Below, in pieces: positions 36,989 to 47,680 of a stretch of 64,000 nt of DNA. Position 1 is the stretch's first letter. Each line of letters begins with the position of its first letter. The stretch spans positions 81,124,142 through 81,188,141 of the forward strand of contig CM049306.1 of NCBI GenBank assembly GCA_026874595.1, in the 5' to 3' direction. Position numbers and translations under genes: made by a program. Origin of the DNA: Sipunculus nudus (taxonomy: Eukaryota > Annelida > Sipuncula > Golfingiida > Sipunculidae). Under the pieces are notes generated by a model. It did no database searches. It had not been told where the DNA came from and saw only the letters and a list, made by a program, of their open reading frames with translations.

Positions 36989-37640
36989 TATACGCTTTAT
37001 ACAGTTATGGGTTACCCTAACCCTTCAGACAAGAAATAACCAATGTGTTTATCACTGTTAATATATGGTATATTACAGACAGGCTGACCCTTAATCTTCG
37101 ACATAAAATACTAGAGATATTGTTAGTAAATATTAATATATGCTGTTCAAGGATACAGGTAACCTTACCTACGGACATGAAATACTCCAGTCAGTGCTCC
37201 TCACTGGTGATATATGCTATATCCGGGATATAGGTTACTCAAACCCTTCTGCCATTAAATACTCCAGTAAGTGTTGTTCACTATTAAAATGTGCTGAATC
37301 TAGGATATGGGTTACCTGAACCCTTTATGCATGAATACTGGAGTGTTTGTCACTATTAATATATGCTAAATGCAAGATACGGGTTAACCTCCGCCTTCAA
37401 ACTTGAATTACTCGAATAAGTCTTTTTAACTAATAATAAATGGTATATCTGGGATACGGTTTACCCTAACCCTTCAAATTTTAAATCACCAATCAGACTA
37501 TACTCCAGGAAGTATTAATATAAGGTATATCTGGGATACGGGTTACCCTAACCCTTCAGGTGTGAATACTCCAGTAAGTCGTTGTCACTATTAATATATG
37601 CTACATCCAGGCTACAGGATACCTTAATATTTTAATATAA
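36989..37640 (+). repeat. Degenerate outer copies of array B
   Basis: About eight 77-bp-like units are recognisable by GGGTTACCCTAACCCTTC, ACTCCAGTAAGT and CACTATTAATATATG. They are much more diverged than the units upstream of the island and fade out by about 37640. Confidence 0.8.
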
Positions 37641-38040
37641 CATGTAGAGACATAGATGGAACGGACAACAGCAATGCAATGAAGTAAGAGAAGTGAACAG
37701 CAAATGCATCACACATGAATCAGTGACTTTATATTATAAATATAAACATATATAGAATTTCTGCGAGATATAAATTATTATAGAGTAATGCATAAGTACC
37801 TGAAATCAGGACATTGGAATGAAATCTGGACAGTTCTAATCCTGAAAGTGTTGGATGTTCATCAGAATTGGAACTAATGCTAATCACCAAATATGAATTA
37901 ATGGAGAAAGTTTTACAGACAAACATGTGACCAACCCCAAAATAAATGTGCAATATTGTGTATAAACAGAAGATTCATATAAGAACGATTATGACATTAA
38001 TGTAATATTTGCACTCTGTCATGATATTTATACCGATGCA
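37641..38040. other. Short AT-rich spacer, nothing recognised
   Basis: No gene or repeat family is supported here. A 74-codon minus-strand frame (37729-37953) has no recognisable motif. Confidence 0.4.
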
Positions 38041-38823
38041 AGGACTTCAGATTACGCCCCCCCCCCCCCCCCCCCATTAATCTGAAATCGAATTCAGATT
38101 ACCCCCGGGGTAGCCTGAACCTGATTTCAGGTTACCCCCCTACATTTCAGATTGTCCCCCTCACCGATCAAGCTGATATGATTACTTTTTGTGTAAGTAG
38201 CTAGGAGATCACCGATCCAGATATATTTATTTACCACATCCTCATCTGGCTGGTGATATAGTGGTCAGCTCCGTCGGGCCGTACATGGGTCTCTCTGTCC
38301 GTAATCTCTTCGTAACACGTATTATCTCAAAACGTTACTCACATCCCATTTTAATTAACTTGGCAGGTGTATTCATTTATAATTGCAGGCAATTTGTAAG
38401 ATAGAAACTAGGGCTGTATCAATATATCGAAATATCGATACGAATCGATACGTGACATCGATACGATAACCGAAATGCGTTGCATGCTGTATCGGTCGTA
38501 TCGATGTAAAACATTGATTGCTAACGAATAGGGATATGAATCAAAGTTCAAATATAACTTTGATGATTTATAAAAATAAATGCATTGTATATTTGTTGTT
38601 TTGCCTTTAACGACTTGATTAGAAATGTTTATACGCATGCACGTCAGTACTTCAATGAAAAGCAGGTGCATGTAAGCGATAATAGGAAAATGATACTGAC
38701 TTTCCTCTTTATTAATGAAATCTATATTCACATCACATATTGCTACAAGGAACAAGGTACATTCACGTCTATATCCTATATATATATGTGTGTGTGTGTT
38801 TGACACTTATTCGCTTTATGATA

Positions 38824-39220
38824 CAGTGAAACCGCGGGTTGCAGGCGGACACCTAACGGACACATTTTGGGCCGACGGAGCGTTTTTACTACTTTTTAAA
38901 CCCCATTAAGGCCAGGCCACACCGAACGCTGCCCTGCGCCGCAAAGCGCTGCAAATAAACGGCTGAGCACTTTTGCGGCGCTGCAAAGCGGAGAAAGTTG
39001 AACTTTTTTCAGCTTTGTTTTGACGGGCTGTAACATATAATTAAGGTTTAATATTAAAGGAAAAATACCGGTGTTTATGGTTGATAAAATCCAATACTTG
39101 AGTCTCCGACATGTTGCCGCAGCCGGACTTCCTGGGCCCGACTCCCTCTGGGGCGGACACCCCGCTACAACGAACAAATTGTCCAGTCCCGTGAATGTCT
39201 TCCCCAGAGGGGTTTCACTG
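38824..39220. mobile_element. pogo/Tigger-like MITE
   Basis: The element starts CAGTGAAACC and ends GGTTTCACTG, giving 10-bp perfect terminal inverted repeats, and is flanked by TA on both sides (38822-38823 and 39221-39222). Sub-terminal GGCGGACA motifs recur near both ends. TA target duplications and CAGT...ACTG ends are typical of Tc1/mariner-pogo MITEs. At 397 bp it cannot encode a transposase. Confidence 0.75.
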
Positions 39221-39351
39221 TATATCATTTTATCTCTTTTTTTATTATTTTCGCAGTCAGTAATAGGTTGCTTGAAACTCCCAAGTTTCACATCAGACGT
39301 GAAATAAATGGTTGAAGCCTGGGGACGAATTCTGTTCACACACGAGATTGA

Positions 39352-39575
39352 CTCACTCCAAAAAAAGCTATAAGAATTATCACAAATAGCAAATACAATG
39401 CCAACAGTGAACCGATTGTTAAATTATTAAAAATCCTAAAAATTAACCACATCTTCAGACTAAATATATTAAAATTTGACTATAATTACTGCCATGAATC
39501 AGTATCCAAATATTTACAAATATTTAATTTTTCAACAAGGACTATGACACACGAACGAAACGAGAGTTAGTCTAA
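39352..39575 (+). pseudogene. LINE reverse-transcriptase C-terminal fragment (decayed)
   Basis: The frame reads KKAIRIITNSKYNANSEPIV and continues LLKILKINHIFRLN, then KFDYNYCHESVSKYL. This matches the region after the RT thumb in non-LTR retrotransposons (QKKAIRII...; PLF..LKILKI..). The upstream frame is broken immediately before PKKAIR, so only this scrap remains. The exact clade is not certain. Confidence 0.6.
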
Positions 39576-39884
39576 GCCATAAAAAATTAGCTTTTACCAA
39601 TAACAATCTATAATTTCAGTAATTCAAGTTGTAAATCTTCCGAGTTTGTTGCCAATTTCCTCATTAAAACATATAGTCTCAAATATTAAGAATGTATAAT
39701 CATTTAACCACCATATTTATGTACATTTTCTCTCTCTCTCTCCATGTTTCATGCACAGGGGGCTGTTGTGTCGGCGCATTAAAATCCTTAACAACAGTCC
39801 CTAGACATAATAAAAACAAAAATATTGACAAACATATTGAATATATTTAGTATGGATGCTTTACTTTTATGTCTTAAAAAATAT

Positions 39885-39893
<9 letters not shown>

Positions 39894-39920
<27 letters not shown>

Positions 39921-39923
39921 TCA
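39894..39923. repeat. (CT)n microsatellite
   Basis: This is a TCTCTC run with one TATC interruption; a shorter one occurs at 39731-39742. Confidence 0.9.
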
Positions 39924-40867
39924 CTAATGGATTCAACGGTCTAAAATTAAAAATTATTAATAATCAGTGGCTTTGGAACACTAAAATAAATATATTTTAT
40001 ATGTTAAACATTGATTTATGTTAAAATAAAAGAAGGAAAACCATTCAAGTGGGCAACTACAACATAGAGACACGACATATTAAAAATACATATAACACGC
40101 GATAAATTATGTATAAATTGTTCTTCTACCATGACAAAATACGGGACTTTTTATGTCATATTTTTATAATTTAAATTCGTCGAAATTTCCTCCGATCGAA
40201 TTTTAGCGGGTTTTTTATTTTGTCTTTCCAAAGAAGTAATTGTTTCGAATAAAAACCAAAATAAACTGTCTACCATTTTTTCCATGTACAAACCTAATGT
40301 CCGACTTCAACGACCTCACTAAACAAGCCAGGAAGATAGCTGCAGTATGCTTGCCAGTTGCCGTACTTCATGATCACGAAAGATAGCATTTAAATTATGG
40401 ATGTAATTATCATACCCAGTTAATGTGCAAGACTGTATGTTTCATTAATAGTTGGTGTATTTATAATTTAAATGGAGAGAGAATGATTTGTACCTTTTGT
40501 ATTACAGGTATAATGAAAATTTGATGATAATAATTATCATCGCTATTTTTTCTATTGTTATTATTATAAAAAGTAGTAGTACTAGTAGAAGTAGTTGTTG
40601 TTTTTTTGTTGTTGTTGTCAGGTTACTTAAGGTAATGTAGTTAAGATAAGCATCTAAATAATCATAATTAATTAATTGGGGGGGGGGGGGGTAATCTGAA
40701 ATTGGAGGGGGTAATCTGAAATCGATTTCAGATTACACCCCCCCCCCCGGTAACCTGAACGGGGGGTAATTTGAAATCGGTACATCAATTTAATGGGGTC
40801 ACGTAAGCCGACTTCTATGCCTCGACCAGCATAGAAGCAAGTAGAATGCTTCAGAAGAACAGGGTCT

Positions 40868-41900
40868 CTGTTTAAATTTATTGAAAGCTACTTAACTAAT
40901 TGTAAACAATGCGTAGTTCTAGAGGGCTCAGAGTCAAATAGTTAATATATATATATATTTTCAGGTGTGCCGCAGGGTTCTATACTGGGACTACTCTTGT
41001 TTCTTGTTTATGTTAGCGATATTGAATTGCACATAAAAAATAATATTAAAATGTAAGCTGATGACACCTGTATATATTCTGTTACTGACAACCCGGACGA
41101 TTCAGCAGATTCTCTCAACAGTGACTTGCAGCGCTTGAGCCAGTGGACTAAGAAATGGCATTTACAAATGAACCCAACGAAAACTAAAGTTATATGTTTG
41201 TCAAGTAAAATTCGTACAATACTCATCCACTGCTGTATTTTGATGACGTCAAACTGAATGACATGACCAGCATAAAACACCTCGGGGATATACTAACAAA
41301 AGACTTGTCATTGTTCGAACAAAATAATAATTTTTGGTCTTAAAACTTCCAAAAAATGCCATTTTAAAATATTATAAATTCAACATGACTATGAAAATAC
41401 TGGAACGGTTGTACAAAACAATGTTTCTTGCTGTTTTAGAATACGGGTTACAAGTATATAAGAGCTACACAGCGAAAGAAACTAATCAAGTAGAAAGCAT
41501 ACAGAGAAGAGCCGCACGTATCTGCACCGGCGCTTTAATCACAACTACTCGAACAAAATGTAGGATGAGCTGCATTGGCCTCAACTGTCCTTAAGAAGAG
41601 ATTTCGAAATATTTCTCACATTTTCAAAAATGGTCAATAAGCTATCGCCAATTTACTAGAGGAAACTAATTCCAGGGGGCGCGACGATTCCAACTCTTAT
41701 AATCTACGAAATAAAAACAACACATTGTACCACCTATGCTAAATGAACAATAAAAAATCTTTTTTGCCAAGTTCGTGTAAAATATGGAATTAATTGCCCA
41801 TTGAAATAAGAAAGATTAATTGTTTTAATTTTTTCGAGCGCGCCCTGAAAATTAATTTATTCAAAACCAAGAAACCAGGAGGCACATGTTTCTATTTTTC
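40868..41900 (+). pseudogene. Non-LTR retrotransposon ORF2 fragment (RT palm to C terminus), broken
   Basis: Recognisable in order are FKFIESYLTNCKQCVVLEG (about 40876 onward), GVPQGSILGLLLFLVYVSDI (from 40964), the ADDT of the catalytic loop with a TAA codon where the tyrosine of Y-A-D-D would be (about 41053-41070), LNSDLQRLSQWTKKWHLQMN, then SIKHLG, and in another frame LYKTMFLAVLEYGLQV and SIQRRAARICTGAL, ending with LPIEIRKINCFNFFERALK (41794 onward). This is the usual order of a Jockey/CR1/RTE-type RT. Several frameshifts and stops show it is dead, and endonuclease sequence is not visible upstream. Confidence 0.8.
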
Positions 41901-42750
41901 CGTCAGAAAAGAAGAGATAATTATCAATAGATTCGAAGCTTGTCCCATGACTCAGTACGTACTTATTGAAAACCGGGAAAACGGAGAGCCCAATATGTAA
42001 CTGTATACTGCAGCTGAAGTAAAGCACGCAACACTATTTATTACAATGTTCAAGGTACACCCGAAATCGATCCGACATGTTCACGTTCATTAAAACAGCA
42101 TTTGACGAAGAAAAATACGATGTAAATTTCTGTATCAGACTTGACCCTACAACTAAAACTGAAAACGAAAAGTGAAAGAGTTCATATTACATATGAGAAT
42201 TCCCACATCAGACTTTCAAAGAGATAAGATACGCATAGCCTTAATACGGTTTATTATACACAAACAAAACTTTTTTAAGTGATACAATGTATATATACCA
42301 GAGTGCCTCACCACTTATATCTTGAACCCGCTTCTAGTGCAGAATATAGTAAACGGTTATCCTGCTATATTATTTTCACGTCAGTTAATGTTTAGTCATT
42401 CTGTAAGATTTTTTTTGTCGCCTATATTATGTTGTATATATTTTAGCACGTGCATATATGTCACCTTATGCTTAAAAGTCACCTTATGCGTTTATGTTAA
42501 TATGTTGTGATCGTCATTGTTAACATGTTATACATGCTTACAGAAGAGCATGTCTATTAGCCAATGGCTACTTTGTAATCCTGTTAATATAAATATGTTC
42601 AAACCACGAAGATTTTGTAAGAGAAGGGCGACAAAGGTTTTGTTTTTCAAAATTAAATATTAATTCATCATTAGTTATTGAATAAAAAAAAATGCAATGA
42701 ACTATAGCATATATTGTTCAAGAATTATGTCTATGATTAGTCAGTAACAG
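41901..42750. other. AT-rich spacer downstream of the LINE fragment
   Basis: No gene or repeat family was recognised. A 62-codon plus-strand frame at 42322-42510 looks like chance. Confidence 0.4.
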
Positions 42751-42754
42751 AACT

Positions 42755-44040
42755 TGCTATTTCGCAGGTGTCTTAGCCACCGTGCACATTGCGCTTTGCT
42801 GTCGCTAGTTAATATGGCCAGTAAACCCTGCTACTGCGCAGGTCAATGTGACTACTAATTCCTTACGCGCCTAGTGCATAGCTTGTTGCAGGCCTATCCG
42901 GTCGACCTATGGTTACAAAGATCGGACTGAAACTATAGCATCAAAAGTTTCGATCGCAATAGATAGCCTCCCTGAGGTTCTCGCTACCGCGCATATCTGA
43001 TTTGCTACCGCGCAGATTGCGCATTGCAATCGCAGCTAAAAATGGTCGATGCCACTTGCTACCGCGCATATGTACTTGCTACTTTGCGACAGTTAATTGC
43101 TCCCGCGCATATTGCTTTGAATAGTCGGGTCCAAGCGACCCCTAGCAGCAAATACTTGTAACACGTTTACAATAGCAGAATTTGCGATCGCAAATTCAGT
43201 CCCCATGGTAGCAGGCAACAACAACGTCCTACCACGCTGGTCTGTTTGCTACCGCGCACATTGCGCATTGCGATCGCAGCTGAATATGACCCATGGCATT
43301 TGCTAACGCGCACATCTGTTTGCTACTTTGCGACAGTTAATTGCTACCGCGCATATTGCTTTGAGTGGTCGTGTCCGAGCGACCTCTGACAGTAAAGACT
43401 TGCACTACGTTAATAGTCGCAGAATTTGCGATCGCAAAGACATAGTCCCCATGCATAGGAGCTGAAAGCAACTTGCTACCGCGCAGGTCTGTTTGCTAGC
43501 GCACACATTGCGATCGCAGCTTAATATGGCCCATGGCCTTTGCTAACGCGCACATCTGTTTGTTACTTTGCGACAGTTAACTGCTACCGCGCATATTGCT
43601 TTGTGTGTTCGTGTCCGAGCGACCTCTGACAGTGAAGACTTGCACTACGTTAATAGTAGCAGAATTTTGCGATCGCAAAGACATAGTCCCCATGCATGGG
43701 AGCTGAAAGCAACTTGCTACCGCGCAGGTCGTTTGCTACCGCGCACAATGCGCATTGCGATGACAGCCATTTGCTACCGCGCGTTTCTGATTTGCTACCG
43801 CGCAGTTTGCGCGTATGAGGCCGTTTGTGTCTGATGGTAGCAAGTCCAGTTGCAGCTCATTGCGCGATGTGGCAAGCAAAGCGCAAGGGTAGCAAATGCC
43901 ACTGTGCGACTGCTATTTGCTACCGCGCACTTTGCGCTCAATAGCCTTTGAGCGCATAATAGTAGCAAGATGAGTGGATGCTGAGTGCGCGTTGTGCCGG
44001 GCTCTGCGCAATGGTAGCAAAGAATCCCATAGATTAGTCT
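42755..44040. repeat. Array C: about 245-bp units with GATCGC palindromes
   Basis: Three to four imperfect copies are present of a unit with landmarks TTGCTACCGCGCATATTGCT (about 43095, 43339 and 43579), GTCCGAGCGACC, TTGCGATCGCAA and GCTACCGCGCA. One copy contains a 20-bp perfect palindrome at 43178-43197. GCTATTTGCTACC and GCGCAAAT-type pieces are shared with array A, in the opposite orientation, suggesting a common origin. The array ends at the right inverted end at 44043. Confidence 0.8.
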
Positions 44041-44042
44041 GA

Positions 44043-44061
44043 AAAACCGACAGTTCCCCGC
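44043..44061 (-). repeat. Right inverted end of the large insertion
   Basis: AAAACCGACAGTTCCCCGC is the exact complement of 8533-8551. About 10 bases later the 139-bp unit resumes at CACGGGTGGGTAAGCC, the point at which it was interrupted at 8520. Confidence 0.65.
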
Positions 44062-44070
44062 ATATATGTC

Positions 44071-44256
44071 CACGGGTGGGTAAGCCATATGTGCGAGATG
44101 AAAGGTTTTGGGCAGACGGTTTCGCTTGAAATCGATCCGGCCAAAAGGCAATTTCGGACGGAGAGACGGACAGACGGACGGGAAGACAGACGGACGCACG
44201 CACGATCGGAGGCGTTACTATATCCCTTACGCAACTTCGTTGCGAGGGGATAACAA
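44071..44256 (+). mobile_element. Right part and 3' hairpin end of the hairpin-ended element
   Basis: The second half of a 139-bp unit (GGGTGGGTAAGCCATATGTG to GAAATCGATCC) leads into a GAC-rich tract (GACGGACAGACGGACGGGAA) and a strong hairpin at 44221-44252 (TATCCC-TTA-CGCAAC-TTC-GTTGCG-AGG-GGATA). This completes the element whose left end is at 6661. The hairpin close to the 3' end recalls Helitron/Helentron termini; that assignment is inference. Confidence 0.6.
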
Positions 44257-45259
44257 GCAAAAACAGGCACATTAACACCCAACTTTTATTTCATAATTTA
44301 ACAAAGCAGCCCTTGTAGATATAAAGTGCAAAATATCTAAGAAAGTTCTCCTTAAGACGCGCTAAGCCCATTAACTCTATGGGGTGCCTATTGTCCCTCG
44401 GTGTCAGGCGCATGCGCGCACGGCCTTTGATATAGCGTAGAGAGAGATAAAGCCAGTTACTTAGCGGTAAATAACTGGAAATACATTGGCCAGAAATATG
44501 ATTGCACAGATCGTTTGTATTGTAAAGAATTAAGCGCAACACTGCCAGGTATATTTAGAGAGGTCTCATGTTAAGAGATCACTGGAGCGATTATGGGACA
44601 GATGTGGTCACTCAGCATCAATATCTGCTGTGATACATGACAGACCCCTGGTATTTTCCTTGAATACATTTCGGATTTCTATTAGGTTCACATCAGTCTA
44701 CACAAATCTGACACGTATTGATTATTAGCTTTTTCCGTGGATAACTATTCCATGGATGACACAATTTTATGTCGCCAATGTTCGGATGACTTTCATTTTG
44801 ACTGAAAACTGTGAGCACTCGCCCGCTGCGCCATTGATGATGTTATTCTCATGTTATCGCCCGTGTTACCGCTGCCTAGCGATAGCGTTAGTTCACCCTA
44901 GGTGTAACCTCCCTGGATTAATATTCCATCGAAGCAAATCATTTCCGAACTTGACTTTGCCCTTCATGTGGTGCATTGATGATGCTTGTAAAATGACTAT
45001 ATGCCAAATTGTTTTCAGATTATTGCGCCATTTTGGACAGAGGGAGCTTGGGAGTCTATGCTTTCAACTGATTAAAAAACTATCCATCTGTCCTTTCTTA
45101 ACATTTTGGACGCATATAAAAATCGAATAAAATGTCCCATTTCAAATATTTCAAATATCTCATCTAAGGTTCTCTTAGATTAGTTAGACAAAATGGAACT
45201 CTCGCGACATACTGAGAAAGGGAAAGAAACTTTGCCAACCACATTTTTTAAATCTCACT
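44257..45259. other. Spacer, no supported gene
   Basis: A 124-codon plus-strand frame (44756-45130) and minus-strand frames at 44291-44542 show no domain or splice context that I can support. Confidence 0.4.
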
Positions 45260-45703
45260 AAAACCCCTATCTCACTGGGCTGGACTGCTGGCGATTAATC
45301 GCAAAGGAGTTTGAAAAATATTTTCAAAAACATGTACGACAAATTTTCTCTCAAAATAGTCAGAGAGTAATGTCCAACCCTCCTTAATTTAGTCTCTTTG
45401 ATTCAAAAAGTTCGAGAAATGTGAGACAACTTTGTTAGGGTTTACGGTCTATGAAATTAAATTGTTCCTGATTGGAGAAAGAATGGGAATTGGACATTTT
45501 GTCGAGCGACATGCGAACTCTAAGCAAACTTTGACCCAAGCACGTACGACATTTGTACAATATTCGTGCGACCTATACGCATGTGTCATAAGTACCCATT
45601 CAGTGTGATTCCGAGTTAAAATTGTCGTTAATTTGCATATTTTGATACATAATTTGTTTCTCCAACTTTAGTCGCTAGAAGTCGCAGTGAGGTAGGGTTT
45701 CGG
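45260..45703. mobile_element. MITE with AAACCCTAYCTCACTG ends
   Basis: The left end AAACCCCTATCTCACTG and the complement of the right end (AAACCCTACCTCACTG) match with one indel and one change. The similarity continues inward (CTGCTGGCGATTAA vs CTTCTAGCGACTAA), giving imperfect inverted repeats of about 40 bp. No coding capacity. The superfamily was not determined. Confidence 0.6.
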
Positions 45704-47680
45704 GTCGACACATTTGATACTGAATTTTTAAATAAATTACTTCCAAGTTAACTTATAACCTCATCGCTATACATGCGCATATAAATAATGTCTCACGTAT
45801 ACACTTTGACCCATATACGTTTTACAGAAATCTTTGACGCATAGTCGACGGTGCTAAGAAAAAGGCAAACATTTCGCCCGTGTCGTCACTGATGTGACTC
45901 GATGTGACATCGGATAACATCGGCATGCTTATATGTATGTCATCCGGATGTTACCCCGATTTTGAAATCGAGACACATGGTGTGTGTGATTAGGGGGGGG
46001 GGGTACATAGCACGGTATTATGTCACTTCCCACTAATATCATATGTCTAGAACCCGTATAAGGAAGGGTACATTAGCATAAAGCCGATGGTGGGCTTAAC
46101 AGAGGCTTGAGGCCATTAGTTAAACTTATTATATATTCTTTTTCAAGTTCTCAGCAGGTGATGAACGCTACCACTGATAATAAAAGCTATCATAGGTCAG
46201 AGTAATGCGGTATGGCCTGTATCATAATCAGTTAAAAGAACGTGTGCAGGGAGCTCACACAGAAGCAAGGATCGAGACCATTCCATGCACAGGAGTGACT
46301 TATTTACGACATTTGTAATCAATTCAGGTGGATTTATGGTAGTACACAGAGCCCCAGTCAGATGGCGCCACCTGGTTGAATTGATCTTCCTGATGCATAT
46401 TTCCTCGATCTTTTGACATCGTTGCCTCATTTAACACGTCGTTCCGTGTGCCTAGCCGAGAATAAACGCCTAGTGAAAAAGATACATTTGCATGGATAAA
46501 AAAAACTGTACCAAGACGTGAATAGTCAGTAGGTGGTGACTACTTGCGGGTATATTTCGTTCTATCCGTTATGTCCACTTGTGTTTTGCTATGAAAATTT
46601 TATGAGACCTTTCAGGTACAAGATAGTAATGTAGGGTAGAAGACTGAAGGGCCTAATTTTCAACAAGGTAAATAAACATCAACCTTATACCTAATTTTTT
46701 TTCAATATGAGAAGTCTACATTTTACAACATATCAGCCCAATTATGACTGTCAAGGTCATTGGCCGTATGCATACAAACAGCAATAGTTGACAACTGCTG
46801 ATTAGATGGCTGTAAAACTAAAACAAGAAGAGTATCCAGAGGGTTGCCGCAGGCGGCCATTCCCCCCCCCCCCCCCCCCCCCCCATCCGATCTAACTTTC
46901 CATGTAATAATGAAGGAAAACTACGTGTCCAGACAGTAATATATGCTAAGAAAATTAAAGTATTGTTGTAATTGTAAAAAATGGAATTATCAGTAATGTT
47001 TACGTCATGTTTCATTACTGTACACTTGCATATGCAAGTGAAACAACTTTTTCCTCTTGTTTTCAGTCTTAAAATTGTAAAAATATATTGCAGTAGCTAA
47101 TTATATATATATATATATATGCACTCCTTGGCCAGCGAAGATGGTACAGCAAGCCTCGCCAAAGCACCCCCCCCCCCCCCCCCCGTTAACTGAAATTTCA
47201 TTCTAAAATTCTTAACACCCATATTAGACCGTCAATTCTAAATGAAGCTTGCTACGAGATTACTAAAACCTATAAATTTTAAGACATTTATAAAAAAATA
47301 GGGGGACACAGGTTGATGGATTGTCGGCTTAGGTCGTCACTGCAAGACCGTACATTTGATCAGCCATTTTTCTTTCTGAATTTACAATATGGAATCCATA
47401 AACGGAAGAATATTATTTTGCTGTGAGAGAATTGCTACATTTGTCTGACTTGCTTCTGAGATAAATAAAGGTTGCCTTTTGAGCATTTTATAAATAAAAT
47501 CATGTAAAAATATTACTCAATGATAAACCCGAGTGTCCAACCTGCCACATACTAGGTTATATCACCTCCTTTGTAATAACAGGTAACCCCTATGCCATGA
47601 CGCCCTGCTGAATTTGACAAAAAGGTAATGCATCTTTTTATTTTAAATGTTATGATCTGATGAAAAATATTTGTTAAGGG
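45704..47680. other. Repeat-poor spacer with homopolymer runs
   Basis: G or C runs occur at about 45995, 46862-46884 and 47168-47184, and a TA run at 47101-47120. A TTGCCGCAGGCGGCCATTC stretch beside the C run at 46840 resembles GGGGGGCCGCAGTGGGCCAT at 52546, possibly ends of one C-run repeat family. A 77-codon minus-strand frame (46197-46430) has no recognised motif. Confidence 0.4.

Larger units (their letters stand above)
38044..40782. mobile_element. Block bounded by inverted G-run/TAATCTGAAAT motifs
   Basis: The left flank (38044-38165) carries several copies of CAGATTACCCCC and TTCAGGTTACCCCCC. The right flank (40675-40782) carries the complement: GGGGGTAATCTGAAAT repeated, then GGTAACCTGAACGGGG. 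The two flanks align in inverse over about 100 bp, like subterminal repeats of a DNA transposon. Nested inside are an ATCGATACG-rich segment (38408-38520) that resembles the start of a hAT-type repeat, a pogo/Tigger-like MITE, a LINE scrap and a CT microsatellite. No transposase frame was seen. Confidence 0.4.

Noticed and set aside
25379-37640. Arrays A and B as CRISPR-like repeats
   Set aside because: There are no unique spacers between the repeats; units are contiguous satellites in a eukaryotic genome.
8521-44073. A Maverick/Polinton as the identity of the 35-kb insertion
   Set aside because: No polymerase, integrase, ATPase or capsid frame is visible, and the ends lack the long terminal repeats of that class.
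43568-44282. Frames of 80-134 codons over array C and the element end
   Set aside because: They run through tandem units and the GAC-rich terminus and are explained by repeat structure.
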